Shown: positions 1-11,464 of the stretch, in pieces
Layout of the letters: every line of letters starts with the position of its first letter
How positions within the stretch are numbered: position 1 is the first letter of the stretch
Source of the DNA: Gyrodactylus bullatarudis
Lineage: Eukaryota > Platyhelminthes > Monogenea > Gyrodactylidea > Gyrodactylidae
Length of the DNA: 64,000 nucleotides
NCBI GenBank assembly: GCA_012064415.1
Contig: SSNU01000073.1
Location: 105,919-169,918 of the forward strand
Direction of reading: 5' to 3'
Made by a program: the position numbers and the translations under genes
The notes under the pieces: model-generated
The model's input: only the letters and a program-made list of their open reading frames with translations
Databases searched by the model: none
What the model was told of the DNA's origin: nothing

Positions 1-922
1 ATGGGACTTATTACAAAAACTAATTTTATTGAAAAAAACTTGAGAAAGATCAGTGAAAATAGTTCAAATTAATCAAATCAAATTAAGAGTTGAGAAAAGG
101 GATTAAATCCATTTTCTACCACATCTTTTGAATTGGAATTTCCGACCTTAAGAAAAGGTTCTAGAGATCTGAATTGGGGATTATCAGACAGCGTAAGATA
201 AAGACTATTAGGAAAATGACCTATAAAATCAAAGTGCTTCTACTGAAAAAAATTTTTAATCTCTTTTCCGAAATGGGGTTTCGTGTGGTCCTGAAGAGAA
301 ATGAGACTACAGAATATCGGATATTTTTATCCAAGATGAAATGAAGCCTGAGTGCTCTAGAACTCTTTATTGAATCTTTAAAAAAGTATTTATACATTTG
401 AAAGTTCTCTGATGGCCCAGTTCCCAAGCAATACGCTCATCTGGAAATTTGCCGAAAAACATTCAAATCAAAATACTCAAAACATTGATGCTTTCGAATT
501 CTAAAAATATCTAATAAGTTCAAACAAATAGAGTGATTAATTATCTTTCTAATGGTATCAGATTTCTTCGAATTCATATTAGTTTTGGAGGATAAAATTT
601 TTGTTCAAGTTGAAATCCCATTACTTATCGCGCTACCTAATAAGAAACCAAAAATTTAATTCCTGAAAATAGATTTTATCAAATAGAATCATTGGTATAG
701 TATAATTTAATATATTCTATTATTATATGGACTTTAAACTTACGCCTTAAAATGGAATATATACAATATCAAAATAATTTATATGTTTCGACCAATGTAG
801 AAACTATAATCAGTGTAGATGTTGTGTAAAAAGTCGGATAATTAGGTTTTTATTCCGTTATTATAATTCATCATAAAAAAATTGCATATCATTTTTGTAC
901 CGTTAATATAAGAATATTAAGA
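1..922. other. AT-rich flank, no gene seen
   Basis: No coding motif, RNA gene or clear repeat is visible. The only open frame (221-427, minus) has no recognisable domain and looks like chance in AT-rich DNA. Confidence 0.6.
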
Positions 923-1184
923 ATGGTCTAAATCAGTTACAGCGAAAATCCCCCCTTGTCTAATCTATACCTTTAGCACACGAAACTCGAAAGTCGTTTT
1001 CTTCAAACTCATAAATATTTTTTTTCAATCTCATAAAGTAAAAAAGGGGTGTTACATCTACGAGTTACAAGGTTAATTTTTAAGGTCAAGTACTAGACGA
1101 AATATGATTGGCTTAATTAAGGGTGTCCGAGTTACTTTTGTTTGTATGTATTAGGATACGATACTTGCATACATTACTTGAATC

Positions 1185-2494
1185 ATGGGTACTTTTTATT
1201 CTTCATTGTTTATCAAGAAGATGCCTAGACATGATGAAGCTATAAGAAAGAGAATTGTTCAACTCTACCAAAATGATGGAAATTGGCAAGAATTAGCAAA
1301 GTTATCCAATGTTCCTTATTCTACAGCGTATGGATGGGTACGAAGTAATAGAGAAGAATCACTTCCTCGAGGAGGACGAAATAATGAGAAAAAAACTGAT
1401 GAGAAAGTTCAGAGTATTGTTAATTTTGTGGAATCAAATACAACTGCTACTCTTCAGGATTGCTGCAATGAATATCAGAGATTGTATAATGATACAATTT
1501 CAATTTCATCTGTGAGAAATTGGCTCAATGGACAATGTTTTTCCCTGAAGAAATTACACCACATACCAATAAATGTCAATTCTGAAGAAAATAAAGAGAA
1601 AAGGTATGAATATCTAACAAAACTTTTCCAAAACTTCAACTTGTATACATCGAGATCTCAGGGTAGAGCAAAAATAGGAAACGCTGCCAAGATAATAAAC
1701 ACCAATTCTGAAGGTAAAAACTTGCATTGCATTGGTGTTATTTCTTCTCAAAGACTCATTGATTTCAAAATTCAAAGAGGCAGCTTTACAAAAGAATTTT
1801 TCAAACAGTATCTCATTCTTTTGAAACAGATATGTGAAAATGATGGAATTTTTCCATGTACATTAATCATTGATAATGCTCCTTGTCATTCCAACTGTGA
1901 AAAAGGAATTGAAGATGAGAATTTCAAAATTCTAAGGTTGGGGCCATATTCTTATTTGCTGAATCCTATCAAAAAAGTTCGGAGTGCTTTCAAGAGTTAT
2001 GTCAAAAAAAAAAAATAATCATTATGTCTTCTTTGCTGAAGCCAGAGGAGAAAACTCTATTAGTTTACAAATTCCAATGTGATTGTGGAGCCTCATATAT
2101 AGGTAGAACTATTAGGAAATTATCTACACGAGCGTAGGATCATCTGAAGAAGGATACTGCGGTTACTAGGCACCTTAGACAAGAAGATCATACAGTTTCA
2201 GTTTCTAATTTTTCCGTTTTATACAAAAACCCCAATGACGACAGCATAGATGTATGGGTGAAAGAAAAATTTCTTATTGACCTATATAAACCTATATAAA
2301 AAAGATAAGAAATTATCCAGTATTCAATTAATGGATGGGACATTCCAAAGTCAGAATACAACATGAGAGTTTTGGAGGTTGCTGCACAACAATCAATAAG
2401 AGAAGTTTCCCCAAGGACAATTGCTAAATTTAGAAAATTGAAAAAAGATATATTAAAACCAAATGTACATTTCTTGAAGTATCATCAGTGGTAA
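1185..2494 (+). pseudogene. IS630/Tc1-like transposase, dead (split, two catalytic residues lost)
   Basis: The start is taken at 1185; a second Met (MPRHDEAIRKR, about residue 13) may be the true start. Residues about 13-130 form a bipartite helix-turn-helix. The RNase H-like part follows with the second catalytic Asp in LIIDNAPCH. The third acidic residue is replaced: the motif reads NPIKKV where the family has NPIE. The segment carrying the first Asp is missing, because the sequence jumps from KLFQ to NFNLYTSRSQGRA, where relatives carry a DET just before this block. The first frame ends at 2018. The real C-terminus (2309-2494, another frame, from EIIQYSINGWDIP) resumes after a Penelope-like insertion. 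The protein cannot be catalytic; any mobilisation would have to be in trans. Confidence 0.85.
2027..2306 (+). pseudogene. Penelope-like GIY-YIG endonuclease fragment, copy 1
   Basis: The translation begins in LKPEEKTLLVYKFQC and continues through CGASYIGRTIRKL, the GIY-YIG core as it looks in Penelope-like elements. It then has an in-frame TAG after LSTRA, and ends in YKNPNDDSIDVWVKEKF. It lacks the reverse transcriptase and interrupts the reading frame of the IS630-like transposase, so it inserted after that element. It is an inverted near-copy of the fragment at 2653-3063. Confidence 0.85.
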
Positions 2495-2652
2495 TTCTTC
2501 AAAAATGATATAAGTTAAGAATTCATTCAAGATAATATTTTACAAATCATGAAAGAAATAGTAAAGTCAAAGAAAATAATAATAAAATGCAAGCTGAAAA
2601 AACACCAAAACTCTCCAATAAATAGCAACAGTGGAGAGAAAAGTGAAAAAGC

Positions 2653-3063
2653 TCACATAGGCCAAGGGAGTTGAAGATTATAGGAATAATTTTTCTGAAC
2701 ACATAGATTAGGTTTATATAGGTTAATAAGAAATTTCTCTTTCACCCATACATCTATGCTGTCGTCATTAGGGTTTTTGTATAAAACGGAAAAATTTGAA
2801 ATTGAAGCTGTATGATCTTCTTGTTTAAGATGCCTTGTAACCGCAGTATCCTTCTTCAGATGATCCTCCGCTCGTGTAGATAATTTCCTAATCGTTCTAC
2901 CTATATACGAGGCTCCACAATCACATTGGAATTTGTAAACTAATAGAGTTTTCTCCTCTGGCTTCAGCAAATCCTTATGAATCAAACTAAATAATCTCTG
3001 AGTTTTAAATAATATTTTCAATTGTATGTTATTATAATGTTGATTGCTAAATGTACAAGGCAC
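2653..3063 (-). pseudogene. Penelope-like GIY-YIG endonuclease fragment, copy 2 (open)
   Basis: An open 136-codon frame carries the end of the RT-EN linker (KTQRLFSLIHKDLLKPEEK), a GIY-YIG domain (VYKFQCDCGASYIGRT, then RAEDHLKKD) and the short C-terminus ending LQLPWPM. This is the 3' end of a Penelope-like ORF; a full ORF would also carry several hundred residues of reverse transcriptase upstream, which are absent. It is inverted relative to copy 1, with about 350 bp between them, so a transcript of this element could fold into a long hairpin. Frame openness suggests this copy is younger than copy 1. Confidence 0.8.
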
Positions 3064-3348
3064 GTGGAAAAATATTACACTTCAGTTATGAATAAACAAG
3101 ATTTAAATGAATAAATTTATTTATATATTTTCTGTATTGAAAAATTATTTTGAACTGTAATTATTTTTCAATGAATGAATGGACTAATAATGCGTCATAC
3201 TATTAATTATATACCTGCATAGACATTGTATACATTTCTCTATACAATAACATTAGGATTCTCGTACATAATTGTATATTCTGATATTCAAAAAATTAAT
3301 TATGAGTTTGAAGAAAACGACTTTCGAGTTTCGTGTGCAAAAGGTATA

Positions 3349-3517
3349 GTTTCAGCGTCATTAATTAATTTTTGTTTAAAATTAATTGTAATAAAGGCTT
3401 GATTCTTTTTTATAACTTAGTAACAGGTTAAATAGGTCCAATTTAATACTTGAATATAGGTATGCATACATCAAGTATCATTGATTCATTTTTATTGGTA
3501 AATTTCGACGCTGAAAC
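3349..3517. mobile_element. 169-bp MITE nested in the right TIR of the IS630-like element
   Basis: The ends are perfect 11-bp inverted repeats (GTTTCAGCGTC / GACGCTGAAAC), flanked by TA at 3347-3348 and 3518-3519. Removing the insert and one TA restores the left TIR sequence of the host element (GGTATAGATTAGAC in reverse complement). No coding capacity. TA target duplication points to Tc1/mariner-type mobilisation. Confidence 0.92.
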
Positions 3518-3574
3518 TAGATTAGACAAGGGGGATTTTCGCTGTAACTGATTTGGACCATAACCAAATATTTT

Positions 3575-4045
3575 TATAATAGTATTTTTATCATTCATTA
3601 GTTGTAAAATTTAAATTTTTTCAAGACCAATTCTTCTTTTTTTCAAAAATATCTTCCCATTCTCATCAATATTTTGTGATAAAATTCCCCAGAGATTCTC
3701 GATTGGATCAAATCTGGACTTTTAATAGCTGGCCAATCTGAAAGTTTAATAGTTCGTTCTAAAACCAATTTTTCATCGAAACAGACAAATCTTGGTTTTT
3801 AAAATCTTTAATTTTGAGATTCGTTCCTTTGTCCTCATGGATAAATATTATTTGATTTAAAAGATTTAATTATATAATTCTGTAGTTAATTAATATAGGT
3901 TCTGATGCTTAAATCACTATCTCACATCTTCACAGAAAAAATATCAGTTAGAAAATGTAAACATTTAATATGTTTTTTTCAATTTCAATGAAAAAAAATT
4001 GAATTTTACAACTGAATGATAAAAATACAAATATTCTTTTATTAA
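3575..4045 (-). pseudogene. Tc1/Tc3-like transposase C-terminal relic inside an inverted repeat
   Basis: The minus strand encodes a decayed block reading DPIENLWGILSQN, the third-catalytic-residue motif of Tc1/Tc3 transposases, preceded by a degraded DNA-binding-pocket stretch. Flanking it, 3580-3620 and 3985-4040 are inverted copies containing TTTTTATCATTCA and TTGTAAAAT. The whole looks like a shrunken Tc1-like element. Frames are broken by stops. Confidence 0.6.
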
Positions 4046-4640
4046 CGGTAAGAAAATTAAATTATCTTCTTAATGATATGTACTAGTTGTATGATGAATT
4101 ATGATAAACGCAATAAAAGCCAAACATTTTTTTTAATAAGCACTATATATTGAACCAAATATTAAACAGTTTATGTCAATACCTGTAAGTTTTTATCACA
4201 TTTACATTGCTAATTTTATATATTGATCAAAACATCGGGATTGTCTTTCTCAAACCAGAATTCAATGTAAATAACTATAACTTTGAATAACTCTTTATCA
4301 AATATCTTTAATCGCGATTTGGAGCCTTCTCAATAATATATGGATGTATTTCAACACCAGAGTTATTTCGAGGAAGTTAACCAATGAAAGTTTTCAGTTA
4401 AACTATGAAAGTTTGCCAACAAAATTTGGGCTTTTTTCGACTCATATTCATACTAACATGAAAATGCACAAAATGAATTCGAAAATATAATAGTTAAAAA
4501 CCAAGGGGAGAGAGTTGTTGTTTCTCAAGAGGTAAAACTAGAGTTAATTCAATACATGATTACCAACGATAAATTCAGCCTGGTTGGGAAGAAAAAACTT
4601 CATTTTAAATCTGACTTTTATCACCCCCATTTTTTCTTTC
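4046..4640. other. No gene seen
   Basis: AT-rich sequence without recognisable coding or repeat structure. Confidence 0.5.
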
Positions 4641-4880
4641 CAATGTCATAATCGTAAAATATCCAATAAGCTGAACGGAGACTTCCGTTCTTGATTTTCT
4701 TGTTTGATGTTTCTGATCACCAGTGTATCCTTCTTTCGATGATCATTTGACCTAGTTAAAAATTTGAGGTTTCAGTGAATCCTTATGAAAAAAACTGAAT
4801 AATCTTTAAGTTGCAAACACAATTTTCAATTGTATATTATCATGATAGTGATTAAAAAGATTAACCAGTTGTCATTACAT
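4640..4880 (-). pseudogene. Degenerate Penelope-like 3' fragment
   Basis: The minus strand shows heavily mutated similarity to the copy at 2653-3063: the linker region (4780-4870) and pieces of the GIY-YIG domain with GATACACTGG and GATCATC blocks. No usable frame remains. Confidence 0.5.
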
Positions 4881-5029
4881 CATTACTGAAGCTCTCACCT
4901 TTAAAATTAAGTTTAATGTAAACATAGTTAATATGAAGGTTTCTTAATTTTTTCATCAAGAAATCGAATTTGATCAAGACTTTTTGGAATCTAGATCATT
5001 AGACCCTCTTTCACGATACGGAGAAAAAA

Positions 5030-5470
5030 TTCAGAAAAAATCAATTTTTAAGGAAAATACGGTAAATTTGAATTCCCATTTTTTTGAACCTTGAGTTGAA
5101 AATTTCTGCTGATTTCAATGTGAGAGGGTTATCAAAAGTTGATTTTAAGGATCACAAGACAAAAAAACCGTTTTCCATCATAAATATTTTGATAAAGTCG
5201 TCATTTTCAGGGATCTCGAAATATCAAATTTCATCGACTTTCAAGTAGAAAAAATGATCAAAAGATCAAAATTTTATTTTGACACGATTATGGGGCGATT
5301 CTCAAAACCATATTCAGCATATTCAATTTCTTTGACTAATTTTGATCACTCTCTCACATTGAAATCAACTCATTCAAGTTTAAAAAATGGGAATTTGGCG
5401 CTACTTCAAGATTTCAAATTTTTCGCATTTTCCTTAAAAATTGATTTTTTCTAAAAATCGTGATCAGAAT
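5030..5470. repeat. Imperfect inverted repeat (MITE-like)
   Basis: Segment 5033-5140 is repeated in inverse orientation at 5345-5460; shared blocks include AAAAATCAATTTTTAAGG and ATTTCAATGTGAGAG. The short open frames here are by-products of the arms. No coding domain. Confidence 0.7.
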
Positions 5471-5723
5471 TTGTCGAAGAAATTGAATATGCTGAATATG
5501 GCTTTGCCCTTTAATCTTGTCAAAATCAAAATTTGCCATTCTTTGCCAAAATACATATAATATTTTACTTACTATTATATTTACTTGTAAATCAAAAAAA
5601 TATAGTGATATATGGAGCAAAATTATCAATTTTCTATATTTTTCAGACACTTCGAGTAAATAACATATCAAATCTAATTCGACCTTTTCGAATGATAATC
5701 ATAAAACCGCTTTCAACACTTAT

Positions 5724-6175
5724 TCAATGTATAATTGTTACAGTGAATGTTAGTCTTAAGACTTCTTGATAGATATTAAAAATTTTCAACCTAAACTGGT
5801 GGGTATTAGTGTGATTCCAATTCCTGTTCAAAATTTTTAACGCAAGAACATTATTAGAATCATATTTAAGGTACATGATAGCTTCTATAAAATCGGGATG
5901 CCAAATGGGAGAAAAGATGGCCTTTACTCCGTGGGTCAATTGATACCAGTCGTAAAAAATTTCATCCAATCAGAGAACGTATTGAGACCTTTTTGATCCT
6001 CGATGATAATTGGGTCTTTCATCTCATTAGGTAGGACACTGGCAGCATGAATTGTATCACTATTTGCTTGAGCGGGACTTAGGGGAGGAATAAGATCATT
6101 GGAGCAATGTTACGTTATTCGATATCACTTCGAAATCAAAAAGACTGCCAAATGGTTCGGCGTGTTTTAGAAAAT
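5724..6175 (-). pseudogene. LTR-retroelement 5' end and gag relic
   Basis: Reading the minus strand from 6175, a block containing ACACGCCGAACCATTTGGCAG and GATTTCGAAGTGATATC is followed by a decayed frame containing SVLPNEMKDP. The same order occurs at 52470-52687, where the frame is open from an ATG. I infer the end of an LTR or leader followed by the start of gag. Downstream (5724-5969) the frame stays open for 81 codons without a domain I recognise. Confidence 0.5.
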
Positions 6176-6829
6176 TAATTAATTAATTTTTAATTTTCAG
6201 TCAGCAACCTCAGAATTTGTTTTTAATATGTACAAGTGCAATAGAAATAAACAATTATAAGATGTCATAATAGTTTATCTATTTCCCAAATTCCTTAGCC
6301 AACTAGAGATTCCTAAGACTAGCATTCGTTTTCAGCATTCACTGCAACATAATCACTGAATAAAGTATTTATTTTTCTTGCGTTTCTAACATTTCAATAT
6401 CTTTTAGGGAGTCATTGAGATCTTTGTAAGTTTAATTTAGCTTCGGAATTATACTTATCAATCTTCATAGTATATAAATGATTTTTATTATTTAGAATAA
6501 TCGTTCTGTGCAATTTTAATTTTACTTCTATAGTTTTGGCAGTTATTAAACAGAGAGAAATTTCCTCTTACACTGGGGAAAGTTTTGCAAGAATTAGAAT
6601 TGAGAACTTGATCTTCACAAAAAATATTGAAAGATAGTTTCTCCCCTTATGTTCGAAATTTGAATCTGATCTGGCATTTTTTTAAAACCAGGATGACTCT
6701 TTGAACATTTAAAAGTTGAAATCCTTCATAATTTTTTCTTTTACGCTTGATTGCGTTCAATATGAGCACCCCAAGTTAGATCTCCATAGTTAGTTCGACA
6801 GAGTACTTAATCCGAATGTTACATCATTC
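6176..6829. other. No gene seen
   Basis: No coding motif or repeat structure recognised. Confidence 0.5.
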
Positions 6830-7145
6830 ATTCTCTTTCACCCATACATATATGCTGTCGTCATTAGAGTTTTTGTATAAAACAGAAAAATTTGAAATTG
6901 AAGCTGTATGTTCTTCTTGTTTAAGATGGAGAAACCGCAGTTTCCTTCTTCAGATAATCCTCCACTTGTGTAGATAGTTATACTTGTATAAGAGGCTCCA
7001 CAATCATATTAAAATTTGTAAACCAATAAAGTTTTCACTTTTGGCTTCAGCAAATCCTTAAACTAAATAACATCTGACTTTTAAATACAATTTTCAATTT
7101 TAAGTTATTATAATGTAGATTGATGAGATCATTAAGTCCTTTTCT
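6830..7145 (-). pseudogene. Penelope-like GIY-YIG fragment, degenerate
   Basis: The minus strand matches the 2653-3063 copy from the linker to the DSI.VWVKE block, with small deletions and several frameshifts. It is the fourth fragment of this PLE family within 7 kb. Confidence 0.75.
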
Positions 7146-7236
7146 AATTTCATTACCAAACCTTTGAATTTAAGCCGAAAAATAGTTGTTTTGTCCAATT
7201 CACCTGTTTCGAAATCCTCATTTCTATCTGTATATA

Positions 7237-7610
7237 TGTACGTACAAAGTTGGATGAAAAATTAATAGGGGCGGCGGTCTCTTTACCTCTCTGTCCCTTT
7301 CTCGACAAGAGGTAAAATTTAATTGTGATTCTTAAGAGGGGTTTAATGATTGAGTTTAATCAAATTATAAATTATTTTCAAAAAATTCCAGAAATCAAAA
7401 AAATTTTTTTCATAAAAGTAATAGGTACTGAAATCGCATTTCAACTGTACTTTCATACTAAGCATACATCAAGCATACACAGAGTAGACAGGGAGTGTGT
7501 CTAAAAATACAAAAAAAGTAAAATTACACGTAAACCCGAGAAAGGGCAGAGAGGTAAAGAGACCCCCCCCTATTAATTTTTCATCCAACTTTATACGTAA
7601 CAAGTTGGAT
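7237..7610. mobile_element. MITE with about 65-bp inverted termini
   Basis: The ends are inverted copies starting near TACGTA and containing AAAGTTGGATGAAAAATTAA and GTCTCTTTACCTCTCTG, with the same block in reverse at 7545-7605. The centre is unrelated AT-rich DNA with no ORF. The target duplication is unclear. Confidence 0.8.
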
Positions 7611-7619
7611 TAATCCAAC

Positions 7620-8040
7620 TTTGTCCTTTCTTCTAACTTGGTATACAACATATACATTCATGCATTTGTTGATAAACTTACTGGGATAACGATTTTCCTT
7701 CAAACTTAACTTCAGGTTCTCTATTTAGTTAGTCCATTCCTCAGAACTTGCTATCTTTATTATCCTCTTACTTAGACTAACTGCTAAGCCAACCTTAAGA
7801 GAAATAGGACTGAAACTGGCATAATTAAGATACTTCCATGTGTCAGTCTTGTTCTTATAAATATTTCTCAATATGGATCAATCTTCTTTTCTATTCAATT
7901 TGACATCCAAGAAACTCAGAATAATAATAAGCACGATGGAACACTGTATTGTCTTGAATTTCATTTTTACGTGTTAGGATACAAATTTTAGTGCCAAGAG
8001 AAAGTATTTAATTTTGCTTCTTAGATAACAAAATATCAGT
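7620..8040 (-). pseudogene. Penelope-like reverse transcriptase fragment (thumb region)
   Basis: The minus strand translates to FLDVKLNRKED, then a Tyr/Asn-containing stretch and SLKENRYPSKFINKCM, interrupted by stops. FLDV/I followed by a later NxYPxxFI motif is the layout of the RT palm end and thumb in Penelope-like ORFs (compare 58640-59375). This belongs to a different subfamily from the 2653-3063 fragment. Confidence 0.65.
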
Positions 8041-8930
8041 GGAGTTGAAAACGATAACTCGTTCGATATATAGAACATTATTTATTGGCATATAGGTGAT
8101 ATTTTCCACGAATAATAATAATACGAAAGAAATAATTATATTGATGTATCATACTTAAAGTATATTGTGAGTCCCTGAAAAAATTTCATTTTCTTAGCTT
8201 TAAATTAATATTACAATCCTTATAAAATTAGTTTGATTAAAATTCAACGACGAAACAGATTTGAATAAAGCATAAGAATTTGAAAAAGTATAGCAAGTGA
8301 ATGAATTATTCGTTCAAGTTCTATAATTAAACTATTTTGATACTTTTTCGTGTTTCTTTGAATTATAAAAACTTTCCATGATCGAAAAACTGTGAACAAA
8401 AAATTAAGATTTACCATTAATTTCCCATAAGAAAATACTATCTCAATTCTGAATATTTTAACACACGTTTGTTCAATAAACTTATTGTTTGAGAATATAG
8501 AAATGATTTAGAATTCATCTGATTAAGCGTTCTCAATTTAAAGGAAAGAAATTAAGTAAGTTATAAATAGAATTAAACTTAGTATAGGACGTTGAATGAA
8601 TTTAGTAGAGATTTCAGTTACAATAAGATTGAAGAGAAAAACTTCAAATCTTCTGAATTATAAGTGGGATCCTATCAGGGTTCCACATTGCATTATCTTA
8701 AACAATTACAAGTATATAGGAACAATTAATTTATTGATAGAACATTTATCAGTTTAATTATTGTATTTCGGGGAGTATAGACTTACACCTCCGTAAATTT
8801 GTGAATTTCTATACTTTTTAATAATTAAATAACTTTTGGTGTAAATTTTTTGGCAAAAATATTTGATAGTTGAGATTTAGATCAATCGATAGAGAGTTGA
8901 TATAATGGGTTTTTTATATAATGGGTAGAC
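8041..8930. other. No gene seen
   Basis: AT-rich, no domain or repeat recognised. Confidence 0.5.
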
Positions 8931-8934
8931 CTAT

Positions 8935-9860
8935 TGGTCCTTTACTGGTAGACATTTTCCTTGCTTCCCTGAAACAGTAGCATGAATGATCTGATCAAGG
9001 ATACATGTCTCCGTGTCCGTTATCTTGATGATACTATTTTGGTTCTTGATTAAAGTGCTGATACTGAGATTATTCTAGAAAGTTTGAATTCAATACATCC
9101 CAATATGGCCTTTACAAAAGATGATGAGCAAGACAATGCATTGAATTTTCTCAATGTTTTGGATACAAAGGAAAACGAGGTAGCTTATACTGAGATATAC
9201 AGAAAGAAACCAGTTTTTGCCATACCTCAGTTTCAGCCCAGTGTGAGAAATGAATTCCTGAAAATTGGGAGAATCTTGTCTGAATGTAATAAATCAGAGG
9301 ATAAACGCATTCTTACCGAACTTTTAATAGAATATGGGTATCCTGAAGCGTTCATTTCGAAGCATTCAAATAAACGCGTGAAAGCCTATGCAGAGGTCGA
9401 AAAATTAACCCCGATTTATCTCAAGTTACTGTTCAAAGGAGATGCTGCACGTTAAATAAATTATTTGAAATAACCAAACGAGCATTTCCTGGTCATAAGC
9501 TTCAGGTTTATAATCAAGGATTCAATACCTTAGCTTGAAAGTAAGTTGCTAAGATTCGTAAGATTCCACTAAGAATCCACACATTTGCACATCAACCCAA
9601 AATCCTGAGGCCCAGATAGGTGACAAGATTACAATCAATGAAACAGAAGAGCAATTAGTTGTAACTACGTCTCAAAGTAATCAACTCAACAAGTCAGCTC
9701 CCGTTACAACTACAATTGTGAGAGAATGTAAAAAATCTAGTTAATTCAACGGGAGTTGATAATCGAATTATCTCTCAACCTGTAATTAGCACAAAAGAAT
9801 CTGGTTAGCATCATAAACCTGCTATTATGAATCTGGTAGAAAGAGAAAATTATCCAAAGG
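8935..9860 (+). pseudogene. Penelope-like reverse transcriptase, 3' half and tail
   Basis: The frame contains GRPIGPLLVDIFLASL (RT motif before the active site), then RYLDD at 9018-9032 holding the catalytic Asp pair, a stop, and the open frame 9084-9455 with LNFLNVLDTKENEVAYTEIY and EYGYPEAFISKHS, the palm end and thumb. KLFEITKRAFPGHKLQ follows. The GIY-YIG domain that should come next is missing. Instead 9590-9750 reads as a PLE C-terminal tail, and the SQPVIS tail motif is present near 9780. I infer an internal deletion of the endonuclease. Confidence 0.8.
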
Positions 9861-11050
9861 AAATTATTGTTCTCTTTTTTGACCGTTATTTCCATCCGAC
9901 AGTGTACTTGGTTAAATTAGGTTAAAAAATTTTGATCATTATTCATAATGATGAATATTTCGATGAGTATGCCCAAATTAGAGATTTGTGGAGTGATCTG
10001 GCATTTTCCTATTTTATTGATTATTTTGGTTTATTATATAAATCTATATTTAATTTTAGTCCTTATTTATAGCTCGAAACGTTTTCTCTGCAATTCGGAA
10101 TTAGTTACGCTCCAAAGTACTAAACATAATCAAATTATTTTAAATCAGTAAATTCGTGCTGTGAGTATCTTCGAATCAAATTTATTATTTCAATGAATCT
10201 GTAGCTGTGGATCTTCAAACCAGGCCCTTATAAAAACAGTGAATTGGTAATAATAATTGAATAATAGATAATTACGATATCAAAACTCCTAACCAATCAA
10301 GTTCAAGCATGCAATATCTTACCCGCCTTAACTTTGACTCAAAAAACACTTTTTAATTCACCTATGACGTGCATTGATTGATCCCATCGAAGTTTAAAAA
10401 CCTCATGAGGCGATATTCATATGATAGGAGGCAATCCATCGTGACAAATATTAATATCAAATCAAATTATTAAATTAAATACATAATTATTAATTAATTC
10501 CAAGTGGTGACGAGTAAGAATATTCAAAAAATAAACCACAAAAATTCTTTTAAAATTGTTTTTCTCAAATTTATTCTCAATATAGCTATCAACGCAAGTA
10601 AGTATAGTATTAGTTTAGTGAGACTATTTGTGTTATGAATACATTTTAGAAGATACATAAAATCCATATTTTGGAGCTAATTTGTACTTTAGTATATATA
10701 TCAGCAGAGATTGCTCTGCTAATTGACCCTGAAATTATTAAGCACACTTGGTTCCCTCTCTACGAATTGGCAAAGCAATCCTTGCTAATTCATACTTATG
10801 TACGAATTAACTACAACATGCTCATTGAATCATTAACTAGCTAAATTAATTATAATTTATTCAAAACTTTAGGGAAGAGTGAGATTGTAGCATAGTATTT
10901 ATTTTAATTTAGATTAGATAGTAGCTGATACCTTTTATTTTAAAACTCTCTAATTCAAAAAATCTGGAAATCTTTAATGAATCGATGAAAATATAACTGG
11001 ATCAATTATGAGAAAAATAATTTCGAGATTAAAGTATTTTCATTTACTTT
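9861..11050. other. No gene seen
   Basis: No domain recognised. Short frames such as 9948-10151 are low-complexity. Confidence 0.5.
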
Positions 11051-11098
11051 TAGTTTTAAACTCATATGGAAGGTTAGAAAACAACAAGCGTATATTTT

Positions 11099-11138
11099 GA
11101 GTGATAAACATTGTATTTCGCCGGATCTCTTCAGACTC
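11099..11138 (-). ncRNA. Hammerhead ribozyme motif, PLE pLTR type
   Basis: On the minus strand, stem I GAGU pairs with ACUC. The core is CUGAAGA, a short stem II (GAUCCGGC), GAA, a 3-bp stem III (AUA/UAU) and C at the cleavage position. All invariant core bases of a hammerhead are present. Very short stem III is the known form of Penelope-element hammerheads. The same sequence context recurs at 25996, 54375 and 56422. Confidence 0.7.
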
Positions 11139-11369
11139 TATCTCCTTAACATTTAAATACTGTTTTAATGCAAAATATTCCTTGGCTTCCATTGGTCCAT
11201 TTCGTGATTTTTAATTTGATTTAATTGATTTTTAATTTTTCTTTTCTACCTGAATTTGAGAAAAGTTTTTTGGTTTTTCATCAATCGGAGTTACTCAAGA
11301 GAAAATTTCACAATTTCATTCATAGACAATTCACTATAACAATTTTTATTAAATATTGAACCAGGAATT

Positions 11370-11404
11370 GAGACTGACGAGACCTGGCGAAATGTACATA
11401 TCTC
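11370..11404 (+). ncRNA. Hammerhead ribozyme motif, second type
   Basis: Stem I GAGA (11370-11373) pairs with UCUC (11401-11404). The core is CUGACGA, stem II is GACCUGGC, then GAA, stem III AU/AU around GUAC, and A at the cleavage site. The core is complete. It lies 100 bp from a PLE GIY-YIG fragment on the opposite strand. Confidence 0.65.
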
Positions 11405-11464
11405 TTTAAAATATAATTCTTTTGTTGAAATTTTAATTGATGAACATTTCGTGATAGTTTTTAG

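Larger units (their letters stand above)
923..3561 (+). mobile_element. IS630/Tc1-like DNA transposon, non-functional, with nested insertions
   Basis: The left end (923-1015) and right end (3299-3348 plus 3518-3561) are inverted copies. Both contain the outer block with ATCAGTTACAGCGAAAATC and an inner block matching TTGAAGAAAACGACTTTCG. The right copy is split by a MITE (3349-3517). Between the TIRs lie a broken transposase (1185-2494) and two Penelope-like fragments in opposite orientation. IS630/Tc1 elements normally encode one DDE transposase between TIRs and make a TA duplication; no clean TA is seen outside these ends. Size is about 2.6 kb. The assignment rests on TIR symmetry plus the transposase domain. 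Confidence 0.85.
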
